Of a DNA stretch of 64,000 nt, positions 16,132 to 27,727 are shown piece after piece. Below the pieces are notes generated by a model, which saw nothing but the letters and a program-made list of their open reading frames with translations, searched no databases and was not told the origin of the DNA. Both the position numbers and the translations under genes were made by a program. Source of the stretch: Thermoanaerobaculia bacterium (GTDB taxonomy: Bacteria > Acidobacteriota > Thermoanaerobaculia > Multivoradales > JAHEKO01). Position 1 is the stretch's first letter. The number at the start of each line of letters is the position of its first letter. The stretch lies in assembly GCA_947259925.1 (NCBI GenBank), contig CAMYOG010000050.1, forward strand, positions 28,374 to 92,373, given 5' to 3'.

Positions 16132-17250
16132 ATGCTGGAGCCGTCTCGATTCGCCGAACCGCTGCGTGACATCGCCGCCAAGGTGCGCGACGGCGAGCGG
16201 CTGGACGAGCGCGACGCCCTGGTCTGCCTGACGACGCCCCACGCGCTCGAGCTCGGCCGTCTCGCCGGCGAGGTCCGGCGCCGGCTGCACGGCGATGTCG
16301 CCTACTTCAACATCAACCGCCACATCAATCCGACCAACATCTGCGTCTACACCTACAACTGCAAGTTCTGCAGCTTCGCGGCGCTGCCGGGCGAAGAGCA
16401 CGCCTGGGAGATGAGTCATGAAGACGTCTACGAGCACGCCGTCAAGCAGGGGGGCGACACGGTCACCGAGTTCCACATCGTCGGCGGTCTCCATCCGGAC
16501 CTGCCGATGTCGTGGTACGAGGAGATGCTGCGCGGGTTGAAGGAGCGCTTCCCGAGCGTCCACCTCAAGGCGTTCACCGCCATCGAGATCGGCTGGTTCG
16601 CCAAGCTCGAGAAGATCTCGATCGAGGAGGTCCTGGTCCGGTTTCGCGACGCCGGGCTCGGGTCGCTACCGGGCGGCGGCGCCGAGATCTTCCACCCCGA
16701 GGTACGGGAGGTGATCTGCGACGGCAAGCTCGATGCGGACGAGTGGTTCGAGGTCCATCGCATCGCCCACGGCCTGGGCATCCAGAGCAACTGCACGATG
16801 CTCTACGGCCATATCGAGCGGCCCGAGCACAAGGTCGATCACCTGCTGCGACTGCGCGAGCTCCAGGACGAGACCGGCGGCTTCAACGCCTTCATCCCGC
16901 TCGCCTACCACCCCGAGAACAACTACCTCGGCCTCAAGCACCACACGACCGGGATCGAGGATCTGCAGCACATCGCCTCCGCGCGGTTGATCCTCGACAA
17001 CGTTCCGCACATCAAGGCCTACTGGATCATGATCTCGCCGAAGCTGGCTCAGATCGCTCTCTCGTTCGGCGCCGACGACATCGACGGCACGGTGGTCGAG
17101 GAGACGATCTACCACATGGCGGGAGCCAACACCGAGCAGCACATCCGTCGCGCCGAGCTCGAGCGGATCGTGCGCGAGGCCGGTTTTCGCCCGATCGAGC
17201 GCGACACGCTCTATAACCCCATTTCCGAGCCCGTCGCGGCGCCCGCCTGA
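16132..17250 (+). CDS. mqnE: Aminodeoxyfutalosine synthase (radical SAM)
   Basis: 372 residues. MqnE joins 3-[(1-carboxyvinyl)oxy]benzoate to the adenosyl group of SAM, giving 6-amino-6-deoxyfutalosine in menaquinone synthesis. The HINPTNIC start of the radical SAM loop and family stretches such as TEFHIVGGLHPDLP, GSLPGGGAEIF, QSNCTMLYGHIE and FIPLAYHPENN are clear. The iron-sulfur cysteines are C71, C77 and C80, spacing CX5CX2C, whereas MqnE and its CofH/MqnC relatives normally show CX3CX2C; two extra residues sit in the loop. The enzyme otherwise looks intact. It is followed two bases later by the deoxynucleoside kinase gene. Confidence 0.93.
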   Translation: MLEPSRFAEPLRDIAAKVRDGERLDERDALVCLTTPHALELGRLAGEVRRRLHGDVAYFNINRHINPTNICVYTYNCKFCSFAALPGEEHAWEMSHEDVYEHAVKQGGDTVTEFHIVGGLHPDLPMSWYEEMLRGLKERFPSVHLKAFTAIEIGWFAKLEKISIEEVLVRFRDAGLGSLPGGGAEIFHPEVREVICDGKLDADEWFEVHRIAHGLGIQSNCTMLYGHIERPEHKVDHLLRLRELQDETGGFNAFIPLAYHPENNYLGLKHHTTGIEDLQHIASARLILDNVPHIKAYWIMISPKLAQIALSFGADDIDGTVVEETIYHMAGANTEQHIRRAELERIVREAGFRPIERDTLYNPISEPVAAPA

Positions 17251-17252
17251 GC

Positions 17253-17891
17253 GTGAGTCTTCCGGTCCACTACATCGCGGTCGACGGCCCGATCGGGGTC
17301 GGCAAGACGACGCTGGTCGAAAAGCTCGCCGATCGCTTCGACGGCGTGCGCATCCTCGAGGACGTCAGCAATCCCTTCCTGCCGGCGTTCTACGAGGACC
17401 GCCCGGGCTCGGCGTTCCAGACCGAGCTCTACTTCCTGCTGTCGCGCTACAAACAGCAACAGGACACCGCCCAGCGCGAGCTCTTCAACCGGCTGCTGGT
17501 CGCGGACTACACGTTTCCGAAGAACCGGATCTTCGCCTATCTCAACCTGTCCGACGACGAGCTGATGCTGTTCGATAAGCTCTACGCGCTGCTCGAGCCG
17601 CAGCTGGCGGTCCCCGACCTCGTCCTCTACCTGGTCGCCGACCTCGACACCTGCATGGCTCGGATCAAGAAGCGGGCGCGCACCTTCGAGGCGGAGATGA
17701 GCGAGGAGTACATGATCGAGCTGATCGACGCCTACAACCACTACTACCACTACTACAACCGCTCCCCCCTCCTGGTGGTCGACACCCACAACCTGAACTT
17801 CAAGGAGCGCGAAGAGGACTTCGAGGATCTGGTCAAACAGATCTCGGAACCGATCAAGGGGACGCAGTACTACGTGCCGCGGGGCACGTGA
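17253..17891 (+). CDS. Deoxynucleoside kinase (dAK/dGK type)
   Basis: 212 residues, GTG start two bases after mqnE. The P-loop is [11 protein letters not shown] (residues 11-21). [16 protein letters not shown] holds the substrate-binding Glu, [13 protein letters not shown] stands where the family has its DRS-type motif, and the LID is [11 protein letters not shown]. These enzymes phosphorylate deoxyadenosine, deoxyguanosine or deoxycytidine for dNTP salvage in the cytosol; the exact preference cannot be read. Its stop overlaps the GTG upstream of thiG, so it appears translated from the menaquinone-thiamine transcript. Confidence 0.9.
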   Translation: MSLPVHYIAVDGPIGVGKTTLVEKLADRFDGVRILEDVSNPFLPAFYEDRPGSAFQTELYFLLSRYKQQQDTAQRELFNRLLVADYTFPKNRIFAYLNLSDDELMLFDKLYALLEPQLAVPDLVLYLVADLDTCMARIKKRARTFEAEMSEEYMIELIDAYNHYYHYYNRSPLLVVDTHNLNFKEREEDFEDLVKQISEPIKGTQYYVPRGT

Positions 17892-17902
17892 CAGGGGATG
17901 AC

Positions 17903-18709
<807 letters not shown>

Positions 18710-18721
18710 CTGCGGCGCCGG

Positions 18722-18747
18722 AAAAAGGGGCGAGCCCCCCCTTTTAA
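18722..18747 (+). terminator. Rho-independent terminator after thiG
   Basis: Inverted repeat AAAAGGGG ... CCCCTTTT around a short loop, ending in a T run, 12 bases after the thiG stop. It closes the mqnP-mqnE-kinase-thiG transcript. Confidence 0.7.
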
Positions 18748-18837
18748 CCCCTCCATCGGATCGCGGCCAACGGTCTCCGCAGTTGCTACCGGAGTCCCGA
18801 TCCCCTAGAATCCTTTCCCTCGCACGGCCCACCTCGT

Positions 18838-18914
18838 GCACCCATAGCTCAACTGGATAGAGCATCGGACTACGGATCCGAAGGTTGGGGGTTCGAATCC
18901 TCCTGGGTGCACCA
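18838..18914 (+). tRNA. tRNA-Arg (anticodon ACG)
   Basis: A complete cloverleaf can be drawn: acceptor GCACCCA pairs with TGGGTGC, D arm GCTC...GAGC, anticodon stem TCGGA/TCCGA with loop CTACGGA (anticodon ACG, read as ICG for CGN codons), and T arm with the TTCGAAT loop. CCA is encoded at 18912-18914. Total length is 77 bases including CCA. Confidence 0.97.
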
Positions 18915-19075
18915 TTCTTCCCCTCCTGACCGGCGCTCCGACCCTTTCGTGCTAGCCTTGCGCCCAGATTCATCGACGCACCGGGTCGAAAGGGCCGGTC
19001 TCTCGAGTAGAGGCGCCTTCCCGACGATCCTCCAGGAGTGCAGACGACCAACGGCATACAGGGGCCTCGATAGAC

Positions 19076-19315
19076 ATGAAGATCTTCGTCGGTAACCTAC
19101 CCTTCAGCGCGACCGAAGACGAGGTTCGTGAGCTCTTCGCACAGCACGGCGAGGTCACGAGCGTGACTCTGGTGACCGACCGTCACACCGGACAGCCGCG
19201 TGGCTTCGGCTTCGTCGAGATGGAAGACGAAGGCGGCCGGCAGGCTATCGCCAAGCTCAACAATGAGGACTTGGGCGGCCGTCCGCTACGGGTGGACGAG
19301 GCGCACAGCAAGTAG
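19076..19315 (+). CDS. RRM-domain RNA-binding protein
   Basis: 79 residues, one RNA recognition motif and almost nothing else. RNP2 is KIFVGNLPF (residues 2-10) and RNP1 is RGFGFVEM (about residues 42-49). The end ALNNED-like helix and RPLRVDEAHSK strand are complete. Such stand-alone RRM proteins resemble cyanobacterial Rbp proteins and bind single-stranded RNA, often in cold adaptation. The 161 bases before it, after the tRNA gene, could hold its promoter and leader; I see no clear hairpin there. It converges on thiC; a 7-bp inverted repeat (GGGCGGC TCA GCCGCCC, 19319-19335) sits at the junction. Confidence 0.93.
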   Translation: MKIFVGNLPFSATEDEVRELFAQHGEVTSVTLVTDRHTGQPRGFGFVEMEDEGGRQAIAKLNNEDLGGRPLRVDEAHSK

Positions 19316-19325
19316 ACCGGGCGGC

Positions 19326-21146
<1,821 letters not shown>

Positions 21147-21203
21147 TGCCAGGGGTTCCTTGCCTTGGCCCGACCGGACTTCTGGGGATCGCTATCTCGG
21201 AAG

Positions 21204-21288
21204 CGCATTCCCTACGCCGGTGCGAACCGGATCAGGTTCAACGGGTACTTCTCAGCGCCCGGAGATGACGCCGGGCGCGCCCCGTGCG
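21204..21288 (-). promoter_or_regulatory. TPP (THI-box) riboswitch upstream of thiC
   Basis: Read on the minus strand, the segment contains the conserved TPP aptamer blocks: GCGCTGAGAAGTACCCG, then TTGAACCTGATCCGGTT, then CACCGGCGTAGGGAATGCG. The outer stem CGCA/TGCG closes it. The CTGAGA and GAACCTGATC blocks contact the pyrimidine and the GCGTAGGGAA block belongs to the pyrophosphate-sensing side. Confidence 0.95.
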
Positions 21289-21331
21289 ACAGCCGGAGTA
21301 TATGCCACGACCACTCCCCGCTCGGGGACCG

Positions 21332-22468
21332 CTAGAACAGCGGCGGCGGCGGCACGCGGTAGTGCCGCGCCCAGGCGTCGATCAGGTCGCGGAAGGCGAC
21401 CTGTCCATCGTCATGGTTGGCGACCATGAACAACCCGCTGCCGGTCTTGGGCTCGACGAAGTAATAGGCGCGAAGGCCGGGGTTACCGCCACCATGGAAG
21501 ACGTAGAACCGCCCGTCGCGCGACGTCCAGGTCGCGTGTCCGAGCGCGTAGCTCGACCCCGCGGCTTCGATTCCACCCTCGAACATCTCGACCTGGGGCT
21601 CGAGAAGCTCTCGAAAAGCGGCTTCGGGCAGGAGCGCCTCGTAGGTCGACCGCTGCTGAGCATAGAGTGTCAACCAGCGGCCCATGTCCTCGGCCGTCGA
21701 GTACAGTGCTCCCGCGGCACCCGGAAGGTGGTAGAGCGCGCGCACCCGGCCGTCCGACCGGTAGTAGGTCGCGGCAGCGGAGCGGATCGCCCGGTTGAGA
21801 CGAAACGAGCTCGACGCCATCCCGGTCGGCGCCAGGACTTCGCGGCTCATGAAGCCGCTGAAGCTCGCGCCGGTCGCCTCTTCGAGCATCAATTGCAGCA
21901 AGAGATATCCGCCTCCGGAATAGGAGAACCCGACACCCGGTTGCCGAAACAGTCTGACCCGGGGCGTGCCACCTTCCTTGCCTTCCAAGACCCTCAGGAC
22001 CGGCGGCAGGAAGCTCGTAGCGGGAAAGACCGGCGCCGAGGGGGTCGACAGGCCGGCGGAGTGGCTCAGGACCCGCCTGACCGTGACACCCGATCGATCG
22101 AGGCTCTTGGCACCACGCAGCTCGAACCTCCGGACGAGCGGCGGCACGGCGTCGTCGAGCGAGATTCCCCGGCTGCGGCAGAAGCGCAGGAACCCCCAGG
22201 CCGCGACCGACTTGGAGATCGAGCCGACGTTGATCGGGGTCGCGGCGGTCATCGGCCGCTCGCTCTCCAGGTCGGCCCAGCCGAAGCCCTCCGCGTGCAG
22301 TACCGAGCCATGCTCGACCACCGCTATGGCCAACCCAGGCACCCTGTTCCGGTCGACGAGCTCGATCGCGGCCTGCCGCAGGCTGGTGACGAGGGGGTGA
22401 TCCTGCGCCCGGCAAACAGGCAGAAAGAGCGTGCTCGCCAGCGCCAGCACCGGGACGACCGGCCTCAT
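21332..22468 (-). CDS. Exported beta-lactamase-fold serine hydrolase (class C / S12 type)
   Basis: 378 residues. Signal peptide residues 1-21 (PVLALASTLFLPVCRAQ). The SxxK motif is S83-I-S-K86 in VGSISKSVAAW; the Tyr motif is FSYSGGGY (YSG where class C has YxN), and HGGGNPG stands for the KTG/HxG motif. This family includes esterases, D-aminopeptidases and carboxypeptidases, so the name does not imply drug resistance. It is 46 bases downstream of the large S8 protease gene on the same strand and may be cotranscribed. Substrate is unknown. Confidence 0.9.
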   Translation of the reverse strand: MRPVVPVLALASTLFLPVCRAQDHPLVTSLRQAAIELVDRNRVPGLAIAVVEHGSVLHAEGFGWADLESERPMTAATPINVGSISKSVAAWGFLRFCRSRGISLDDAVPPLVRRFELRGAKSLDRSGVTVRRVLSHSAGLSTPSAPVFPATSFLPPVLRVLEGKEGGTPRVRLFRQPGVGFSYSGGGYLLLQLMLEEATGASFSGFMSREVLAPTGMASSSFRLNRAIRSAAATYYRSDGRVRALYHLPGAAGALYSTAEDMGRWLTLYAQQRSTYEALLPEAAFRELLEPQVEMFEGGIEAAGSSYALGHATWTSRDGRFYVFHGGGNPGLRAYYFVEPKTGSGLFMVANHDDGQVAFRDLIDAWARHYRVPPPPLF

Positions 22469-22514
22469 GACGGCACCCTATCCGAAGGCGACCGTCGGGG
22501 CGTTGCGAGATCGA

Positions 22515-25500
22515 CTACTCCTGCTCGACCCAGGAGTTGATCCGCATGCTCTCGGTCAAGCTGTCGCTCCAGATGAAGCTATCGCTCCAGATGAAGCCGG
22601 CGCTGCCGGCGACAGCGTCCTCCCAGCTCAATCCCTCGCCCGAGATCGTGCCGTCACTCCAGATGAAGGCATCGCTCCAGATGAAGCCGTTGCTCCAGAT
22701 GAAGCCATCGCTCCAGATGAAGCCATCGCTCCAGATGAAAGCGTCGCTCCAGATGAAGCCGTCTCCCTGGAGGCCCATCAGGGTGTAGCTGCCGTCGGCA
22801 GCCCGGACGCCGCGGCCGCCGAAGTGCATCTGCCCGTCGAGATCGGCACTGACGTCGAGTCCGACGTTGGCGCAGCCCGTGGCGGTGCTCTGCACCGAGT
22901 CCCAGGCGTCGATTAGTCCGGCGCCCTGCTGGAAGACGCTGTAGGCGAGCGTGCCATCGTCCTCGAGAGCGGGCCGTCCGGAGCTCATCAGCCGGCACTT
23001 GACGTCGTCCGGCGTCAGCGACGGATCCTCCTGGAGCATCAGGGCGACCGTGCCGCTGACCACCGCCGCGGCCTGCGACGTCCCGGACATGTAGAAGTAG
23101 TTGCCGAAGACCGACTCGGGGTGCTGTGCCGGGAGCAGGCTGTTGACGTCCACCACACCGAGCATGTGCCCGCCGGGAGCGACCATCTCGGGCTTGACGA
23201 AGCCTTCGACCGTCGGCCCGGCCGAGGAGAAGGAGGCCAGGAAATCGTCCGTGGGGTTGTCGACCGTCACGCCGTCGGACATCGCGCCGACGGTGATCAC
23301 GTACGGCACGTTTCCAGGCACGCCGATGGTCATCGGATCGGGTCCGCGATTGCCGGCGGAAGCGACCACGACGACACCCGCTTCCCACAGGGCCATCACC
23401 GCCTGATTGAGCGGATCGTCCCAATAGTACGAGTGCGGCTCGGCGCTGAACGACATGTTGACCACGCCGATGTTGTAGGTATCTTTCTCCCGCAGGATCC
23501 AGTCCAGACCGCGAATCACGTTCGCGTAGGAGCCGCGCCCGTAGTCGTCGAAGGCCTTGACGGCGACGAAGCCGGCATCGGGAGCGATGCCGTTGAAGCG
23601 GCCATCCACTACCTGGCTGTCCAGCGCCACGCTCGCTACATGCGAGCCGTGGCCGTGACCATCTCCACCATAATGGACCTGGTCGCGAATCGCGTCATAC
23701 CTGACGCCGAGCCGCGACCGGCCGCTCGAGTCCTCGACCAGCGACTTCCAGGACCAGAGACCGGTATCGACGACGGCGATGCTGACCCCGGCTCCGGTGA
23801 TTCCCTGCTGATGCAGGCGATCGGCGCTCACGATCTCGGGGAAGTCACTGTAGGGAGCGCCATCGAGGGTCTGCTCGTTGGCGACCTTGTGGGTATGAAT
23901 GCCCCAGACTTCCACTCGATCCAGCACGACCGAGGCGCCGTCGCTGAACTCCGACGAGGTGACGAAGCGAACCTCGGTGCCGTAGCTGGCATAGCTCGAG
24001 ATGTCGTAGGCGAAGATACCGCCGTCCTGCTGCTGCGCGCCTTCGAGGCTACCGATCTCGATCCAGGTATCACCACCGTCTCCGGAGACCTGCACCGACA
24101 CCCGGTCGTTCTCTCCGGTCAGGTTGTCCAGCTGGTAGTGGAAGAGCAGAAGCGCGTAGCCGACGCTGTCCAGGGTGACCCGCCGGCTCAGGCCTCGGTC
24201 GGCACCCGAGATCCGAAGACCCTGGCCACCGGAGTATGCAGATACGAGCACATCACCGGCGCCGGCGCCGTTGGACTCGCCGACCTCCTGCCAGTCGTTC
24301 TTCCAGCGGCGGCTACCGTCATTGTTGCCGAGTGAGATCTCGTTGAAGTTGTCGGCGACCCACCAGACACCTTCGCTCTCGTAGGGGTCCAGCACTTCGG
24401 GACCCGCCTGGTACTCGAGCTCCACCTGCTCGGCCGAGAGGGCCGAGCAGTAGACCGCCACCAGGCTGTACTTGCCGATCCAGTCCCGGCTCGTCGTGGT
24501 GCTGTCGGTGCTGAACTCATTGCCCAGCGCCAGGCCGTAGTCCGGATTCCAGTTGGCGAAGCTGCCACCGATCGTCTCGTTGTCGACAAGCACGCCGTCG
24601 AGATAGAGCGACGCGGCGCCGAAGGCGTCGCGGGTGACCACCAGTTGCTGCAACCTCGGTTCGACGCTCGACCGATCGCTATACAGCCTCACATAGGTCC
24701 CGTTGTTGCCGTTGGTCGTCGTCCGTAGGCGGAACTGGTAGCGATCGCCGTCCTGGAGCAGGCTGAAGTTGCGGTTCGACGGATCCTTCGAGAGGCTGAC
24801 GATCCGCGCCGGCCCGCCTTGAGAGAGAGCACCCGGAGTGACCCAGGCTTCGACGGTCAGCTCATTGCTGGAGGTGCAGGTATCGAATACCTTGACCGAA
24901 TCGACGCTGTTGGAGACTCGTGTGGCCTGGTGCAGCATCAAGCCGCCAGCGCTCCACGAGACCCGCTCCGGATTCTCGATCGTCAGATCCGCCGGAACCA
25001 CGGCGCCCATGTCGCTGACGGAGCTGCCCGAGCCCTCCGTGAAGTCGTAAAGCACGATCGGCGTGCCTCTCTGAACAGGCGCTTTCGGGGTCGGCTCGAT
25101 CGCGGGAGCCTCGAAGTCCGGACCGGCGGCGAAGTTCGCCGCGATCTGCGCGGCGTCGTGGGCCTCGCAGTAGACCGCCGCCAGCCGGTAGCTTCCCACC
25201 CAGTCGCGACTGGTGGTCGTGCTGCCAGTGCTGAACTCGTTGCCGAGCGCCAGGTCGTAGGACGGGTCCCAGTTGGCGAACGTGCCGCCGATGGTCTCGG
25301 AATCGACCTCGGCCCCGTTCAGATAGAGCTTCGCTTCGCCCGAGGCTGCCCGAGTCGCAACGACGTGCTGGAGTGACGTCGTCACACTGCCGCTCGCACT
25401 GTACAACCGAACGTACGTGCCGTTGTTGCCGTTGGTCGTGGTCCGTAGACGGAACTGGTAGCGGCTGCCGTCCTGGGTCAGACTGAAGTTCCGCCGTCCC

Positions 25501-26102
25501 GAGTCGAGGGAAAGCGTGAGGATCCGCGCGGGTCCTCCCTGGGAGGTGTTGCCCGGCTCGATCCACGCCTCGACCGTGAGCTCGTCGCTGGCCGTGCAGC
25601 CGGTGAAGATCTGGTTGGCGTCGGCGGAGTTCGAGGCCCGGGTGGCCTCGGTCAGAGTCAGGATGCCGGGATCGCTCCAGGCAGCGCGACTCGGGTCCTC
25701 GATCATCAGATCCAGCGGCGAGCTCGAGATGCCCGCCAAGTCCCGAACGACCGAGCCCCGGCTCGGCGAGGTGAAATCGTACAGAGCCACCAGCCCGCTG
25801 TGATCGCGGCCACTCGTGGAGTCGGTCTCCACTCTGCGGTCCTTGTAGATCCGAACGTTCTCGTGACTCTCCAGGTCGTCGCGCTGAGCTTGGGTGAGCT
25901 GCGCAGCCACGGACCGGATGATCTCGAGTCGATGGGTCACGCTGCCACCGACACTTTCGACCGCGACCGCGGCCTGGCGGGCGCTCTTGGCTTTCACGAT
26001 ATAGCCGCGCTTCGGCTCGCCATCCGCCCACAGTCCGGCGGCTCCGAGTAGAACCGATAGTGCGACCAGAATCGCTAGCGAGAGAGTCCGGTGCTCGCGC
26101 AT
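22515..26102 (-). CDS. Large secreted S8 protease with two LamG domains and C-terminal FIWSD repeats
   Basis: 1195 residues. Signal peptide 5-26. Residues 32-92 resemble an inhibitor-I9 propeptide (GYIVKAKSARQAAVAVES). Two LamG-like domains follow (about 105-325 and 345-565, period 240 residues, with near-identical RYQFRLRTTTNGNNGTYVRL). A jelly-roll-like domain (about 585-740) precedes the catalytic domain, with Asp in IAVVDTGLWSWKSL, His in GHGHGSHVASV, Asn in VVASAGNRGPDP and Ser in FYMSGTSQAAAVVSG. After about residue 1120 come eight or more hexads of the form (G/A/S)FIWS(D/N), interrupted by TISGEGLSWEDAVAGSA, then the tail SLTESMRINSWVEQE. The tail and repeats recur in a second protease at 50260-52926. 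Surface attachment or secretion by this tail is inference. Confidence 0.92.
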   Translation of the reverse strand: MREHRTLSLAILVALSVLLGAAGLWADGEPKRGYIVKAKSARQAAVAVESVGGSVTHRLEIIRSVAAQLTQAQRDDLESHENVRIYKDRRVETDSTSGRDHSGLVALYDFTSPSRGSVVRDLAGISSSPLDLMIEDPSRAAWSDPGILTLTEATRASNSADANQIFTGCTASDELTVEAWIEPGNTSQGGPARILTLSLDSGRRNFSLTQDGSRYQFRLRTTTNGNNGTYVRLYSASGSVTTSLQHVVATRAASGEAKLYLNGAEVDSETIGGTFANWDPSYDLALGNEFSTGSTTTSRDWVGSYRLAAVYCEAHDAAQIAANFAAGPDFEAPAIEPTPKAPVQRGTPIVLYDFTEGSGSSVSDMGAVVPADLTIENPERVSWSAGGLMLHQATRVSNSVDSVKVFDTCTSSNELTVEAWVTPGALSQGGPARIVSLSKDPSNRNFSLLQDGDRYQFRLRTTTNGNNGTYVRLYSDRSSVEPRLQQLVVTRDAFGAASLYLDGVLVDNETIGGSFANWNPDYGLALGNEFSTDSTTTSRDWIGKYSLVAVYCSALSAEQVELEYQAGPEVLDPYESEGVWWVADNFNEISLGNNDGSRRWKNDWQEVGESNGAGAGDVLVSAYSGGQGLRISGADRGLSRRVTLDSVGYALLLFHYQLDNLTGENDRVSVQVSGDGGDTWIEIGSLEGAQQQDGGIFAYDISSYASYGTEVRFVTSSEFSDGASVVLDRVEVWGIHTHKVANEQTLDGAPYSDFPEIVSADRLHQQGITGAGVSIAVVDTGLWSWKSLVEDSSGRSRLGVRYDAIRDQVHYGGDGHGHGSHVASVALDSQVVDGRFNGIAPDAGFVAVKAFDDYGRGSYANVIRGLDWILREKDTYNIGVVNMSFSAEPHSYYWDDPLNQAVMALWEAGVVVVASAGNRGPDPMTIGVPGNVPYVITVGAMSDGVTVDNPTDDFLASFSSAGPTVEGFVKPEMVAPGGHMLGVVDVNSLLPAQHPESVFGNYFYMSGTSQAAAVVSGTVALMLQEDPSLTPDDVKCRLMSSGRPALEDDGTLAYSVFQQGAGLIDAWDSVQSTATGCANVGLDVSADLDGQMHFGGRGVRAADGSYTLMGLQGDGFIWSDAFIWSDGFIWSDGFIWSNGFIWSDAFIWSDGTISGEGLSWEDAVAGSAGFIWSDSFIWSDSLTESMRINSWVEQE
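22557..22766 (-). repeat. 18-bp tandem repeats coding FIWSD hexads (first protease)
   Basis: Plus-strand unit close to ATCGCTCCAGATGAAGCC, repeated in frame in two blocks (22557-22600 and 22650-22766) around a unique segment. Each 18-base unit codes for one (G/A)FIWSD hexapeptide on the minus strand. Confidence 0.9.
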
Positions 26103-26270
26103 CGTCTATATGCGCGAGAGCAACACCAGTGCCATAGACGAATCGACATGGGCCACCGCGCAGAGGGGCAAGCGGTCCCTTTTCATGGGCTCGTCGACCC
26201 GAACGGCCACGCGGCTCGTCCGGCCAGAAGCGGGCTTTCTGGTACCGAGTGCTCGGGTTTCCGGCGGCCG

Positions 26271-26300
26271 CGAAAAAAACGGCGCGGCCGAAGCCGCGCG
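26271..26300 (-). terminator. Rho-independent terminator of the sigma/FecR/VWA operon
   Basis: On the minus strand: GCGCGGC TTCG GCCGCGC, then CGTTTTTTT. It is a perfect 7-bp stem with a UUCG tetraloop and a T run, about 20 bases after the VWA gene stop. It separates that operon from the S8 protease gene whose start is at 26102. Confidence 0.92.
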
Positions 26301-26320
26301 AACAACTCGTTCGCGCTGGC

Positions 26321-27727
26321 TCAGTTGTCGATGTACCCCGCCCGGAACCTGACCTTGGCCGACGGTAGATCCACCTTCACCTTGACCGGCCGCCAAGCGC
26401 CGTCCGCGGTTCGGGTGGTCGGGTAGTAGCCGAGCACGTACTGGCCGCGGAGCTCGGCCATGATCTCCTCGAACGCGGGCTGGATCTGCTCGATCGAGGT
26501 CAGACTGCGGACCTCGCCGCCGCTCTCCTTGACCGCCCGCTCGAGCCCCTGCCACTCGTCGCGGTTGGTGCGGAAGTCTCGCCACGCCGAGGAGAACTCC
26601 TGCAGCTCCTCCTGAAGACGGATCCAGTAGATGAGCGCGTCGCTGCGCCGTACCTTCCAGAGCACATCGCGCATTCTCAGGGCGCTCAGAACGTCGGCCC
26701 CGTCGGAGAGGAGGATCACCACCCGCCGGCCCTGGGTGCGATCGAGGAGTCTCAGGCTGGCGTAGAGATGATCGTTGAGCGCCGTGCCGCCACCGGCGAA
26801 GACGTTCTCGAGCCTGGCGGCGAGGACGGCCGCGTCGCCCGAGAACGGCGTGACCGCCAGAGGCCGATCGGCAAACAGCACGACCATCGCCTCGTCGAGC
26901 CGCCCCATCGTGCTCAGAAAGGCGTGTGATCCGGTCAGCGCCGCGTCGAGATACCTGCCCTTCATGCTCTCGCTCGCGTCGAGCAGGACGACGGCGGTGA
27001 TCGGCACGTCGCCGCGCTCGAACGTCACCAGGGTCTGGCGCACGCCACCGTCGAAGACCGTGAAATCTTCCCGGCGGAGATCGAGCACCCGTCGATTGCC
27101 CCGATCGACGGTGACGAAGAGCTGCTTGAGGGCGACCTCGAGCTCGGCCTCGATCTCGACCCGACGGGTGGTGACCGACCCCTTGCCGAAGCCCCCCCAG
27201 CGGCCGAACGCCTCGACCCGGAACTCCCGATCGACGTTCTCGTCGCCGACCTCCACCACGAGCTGATACGGCGGTCCGGTGAGCGTACCCACCAGCTCTT
27301 CTCCGAGGTAGAAATCGACCTTCCGGATCGGCTCCTCGGTCATCACCAGCGCCTTCACCTCGACCCTCTCGAACACGCTCTGGAAAGGGCTCGGCTGCTC
27401 GATCGCGACCAGGATCGGCTCCGGATCGCGGAGCACCACGAGCACCGCCCCGCGCGGACCGACCTGCGCCTTGAGCCCGTGCGGGAGGAGGAGCTGATCG
27501 AGGATCCGGTGGAGCGACGTCGCCGTCGGCTCGCTGCGGACGCGCATCTCCGGTTTGACCAGGTCGCTGCTGTAGATGACCGGCAGACCCCGCGCCTGCA
27601 TGTCGGCCAGGGCGTCGGCCAGCGGCTGACCGAGATAGCGCGGCTGCGACCCCTCCTGCGGCAGCGCCGGCGGCGCGGCCACGAGCACCGCGCAGAGGAC
27701 CGTCAGGGCGACCCGGCCGAAGATCAT
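26321..27727 (-). CDS. Exported protein with STN domain and von Willebrand factor A domain
   Basis: 468 residues. Signal peptide 1-23. Residues 30-100 match the STN (secretin/TonB N-terminal) pattern: YLGQPLADALADMQARG, VIYSSDLVKPEMRV, then SLHRILDQLLLPHGLKAQV. Residues 105-235 are strand-rich and end in the LRREDFTVFDGGVRQ wording common in VWFA-related proteins. The VWA domain (about 243-440) has an intact MIDAS DASES at 250-254 and LLSDGADVLSAL. It should sit in the periplasm. Last gene of a four-gene operon with ECF sigma, FecR-STN and TPR genes; ATGA overlap with the TPR gene. Partners are unknown. Confidence 0.88.
   Translation of the reverse strand: MIFGRVALTVLCAVLVAAPPALPQEGSQPRYLGQPLADALADMQARGLPVIYSSDLVKPEMRVRSEPTATSLHRILDQLLLPHGLKAQVGPRGAVLVVLRDPEPILVAIEQPSPFQSVFERVEVKALVMTEEPIRKVDFYLGEELVGTLTGPPYQLVVEVGDENVDREFRVEAFGRWGGFGKGSVTTRRVEIEAELEVALKQLFVTVDRGNRRVLDLRREDFTVFDGGVRQTLVTFERGDVPITAVVLLDASESMKGRYLDAALTGSHAFLSTMGRLDEAMVVLFADRPLAVTPFSGDAAVLAARLENVFAGGGTALNDHLYASLRLLDRTQGRRVVILLSDGADVLSALRMRDVLWKVRRSDALIYWIRLQEELQEFSSAWRDFRTNRDEWQGLERAVKESGGEVRSLTSIEQIQPAFEEIMAELRGQYVLGYYPTTRTADGAWRPVKVKVDLPSAKVRFRAGYIDN

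Noticed and set aside
21332..22468. Antibiotic-resistance beta-lactamase
   Set aside because: Motifs fit the broad class C/S12 hydrolase fold, with YSG and HGG in place of YxN and KTG; esterase or peptidase activity is more likely.
22537..22788. Plus-strand frame rich in LQMKPSLQMK repeats
   Set aside because: It is the antisense reading of the FIWSD-coding repeats of the S8 gene; it has no ribosome-binding site. The same holds for 50282-50488.
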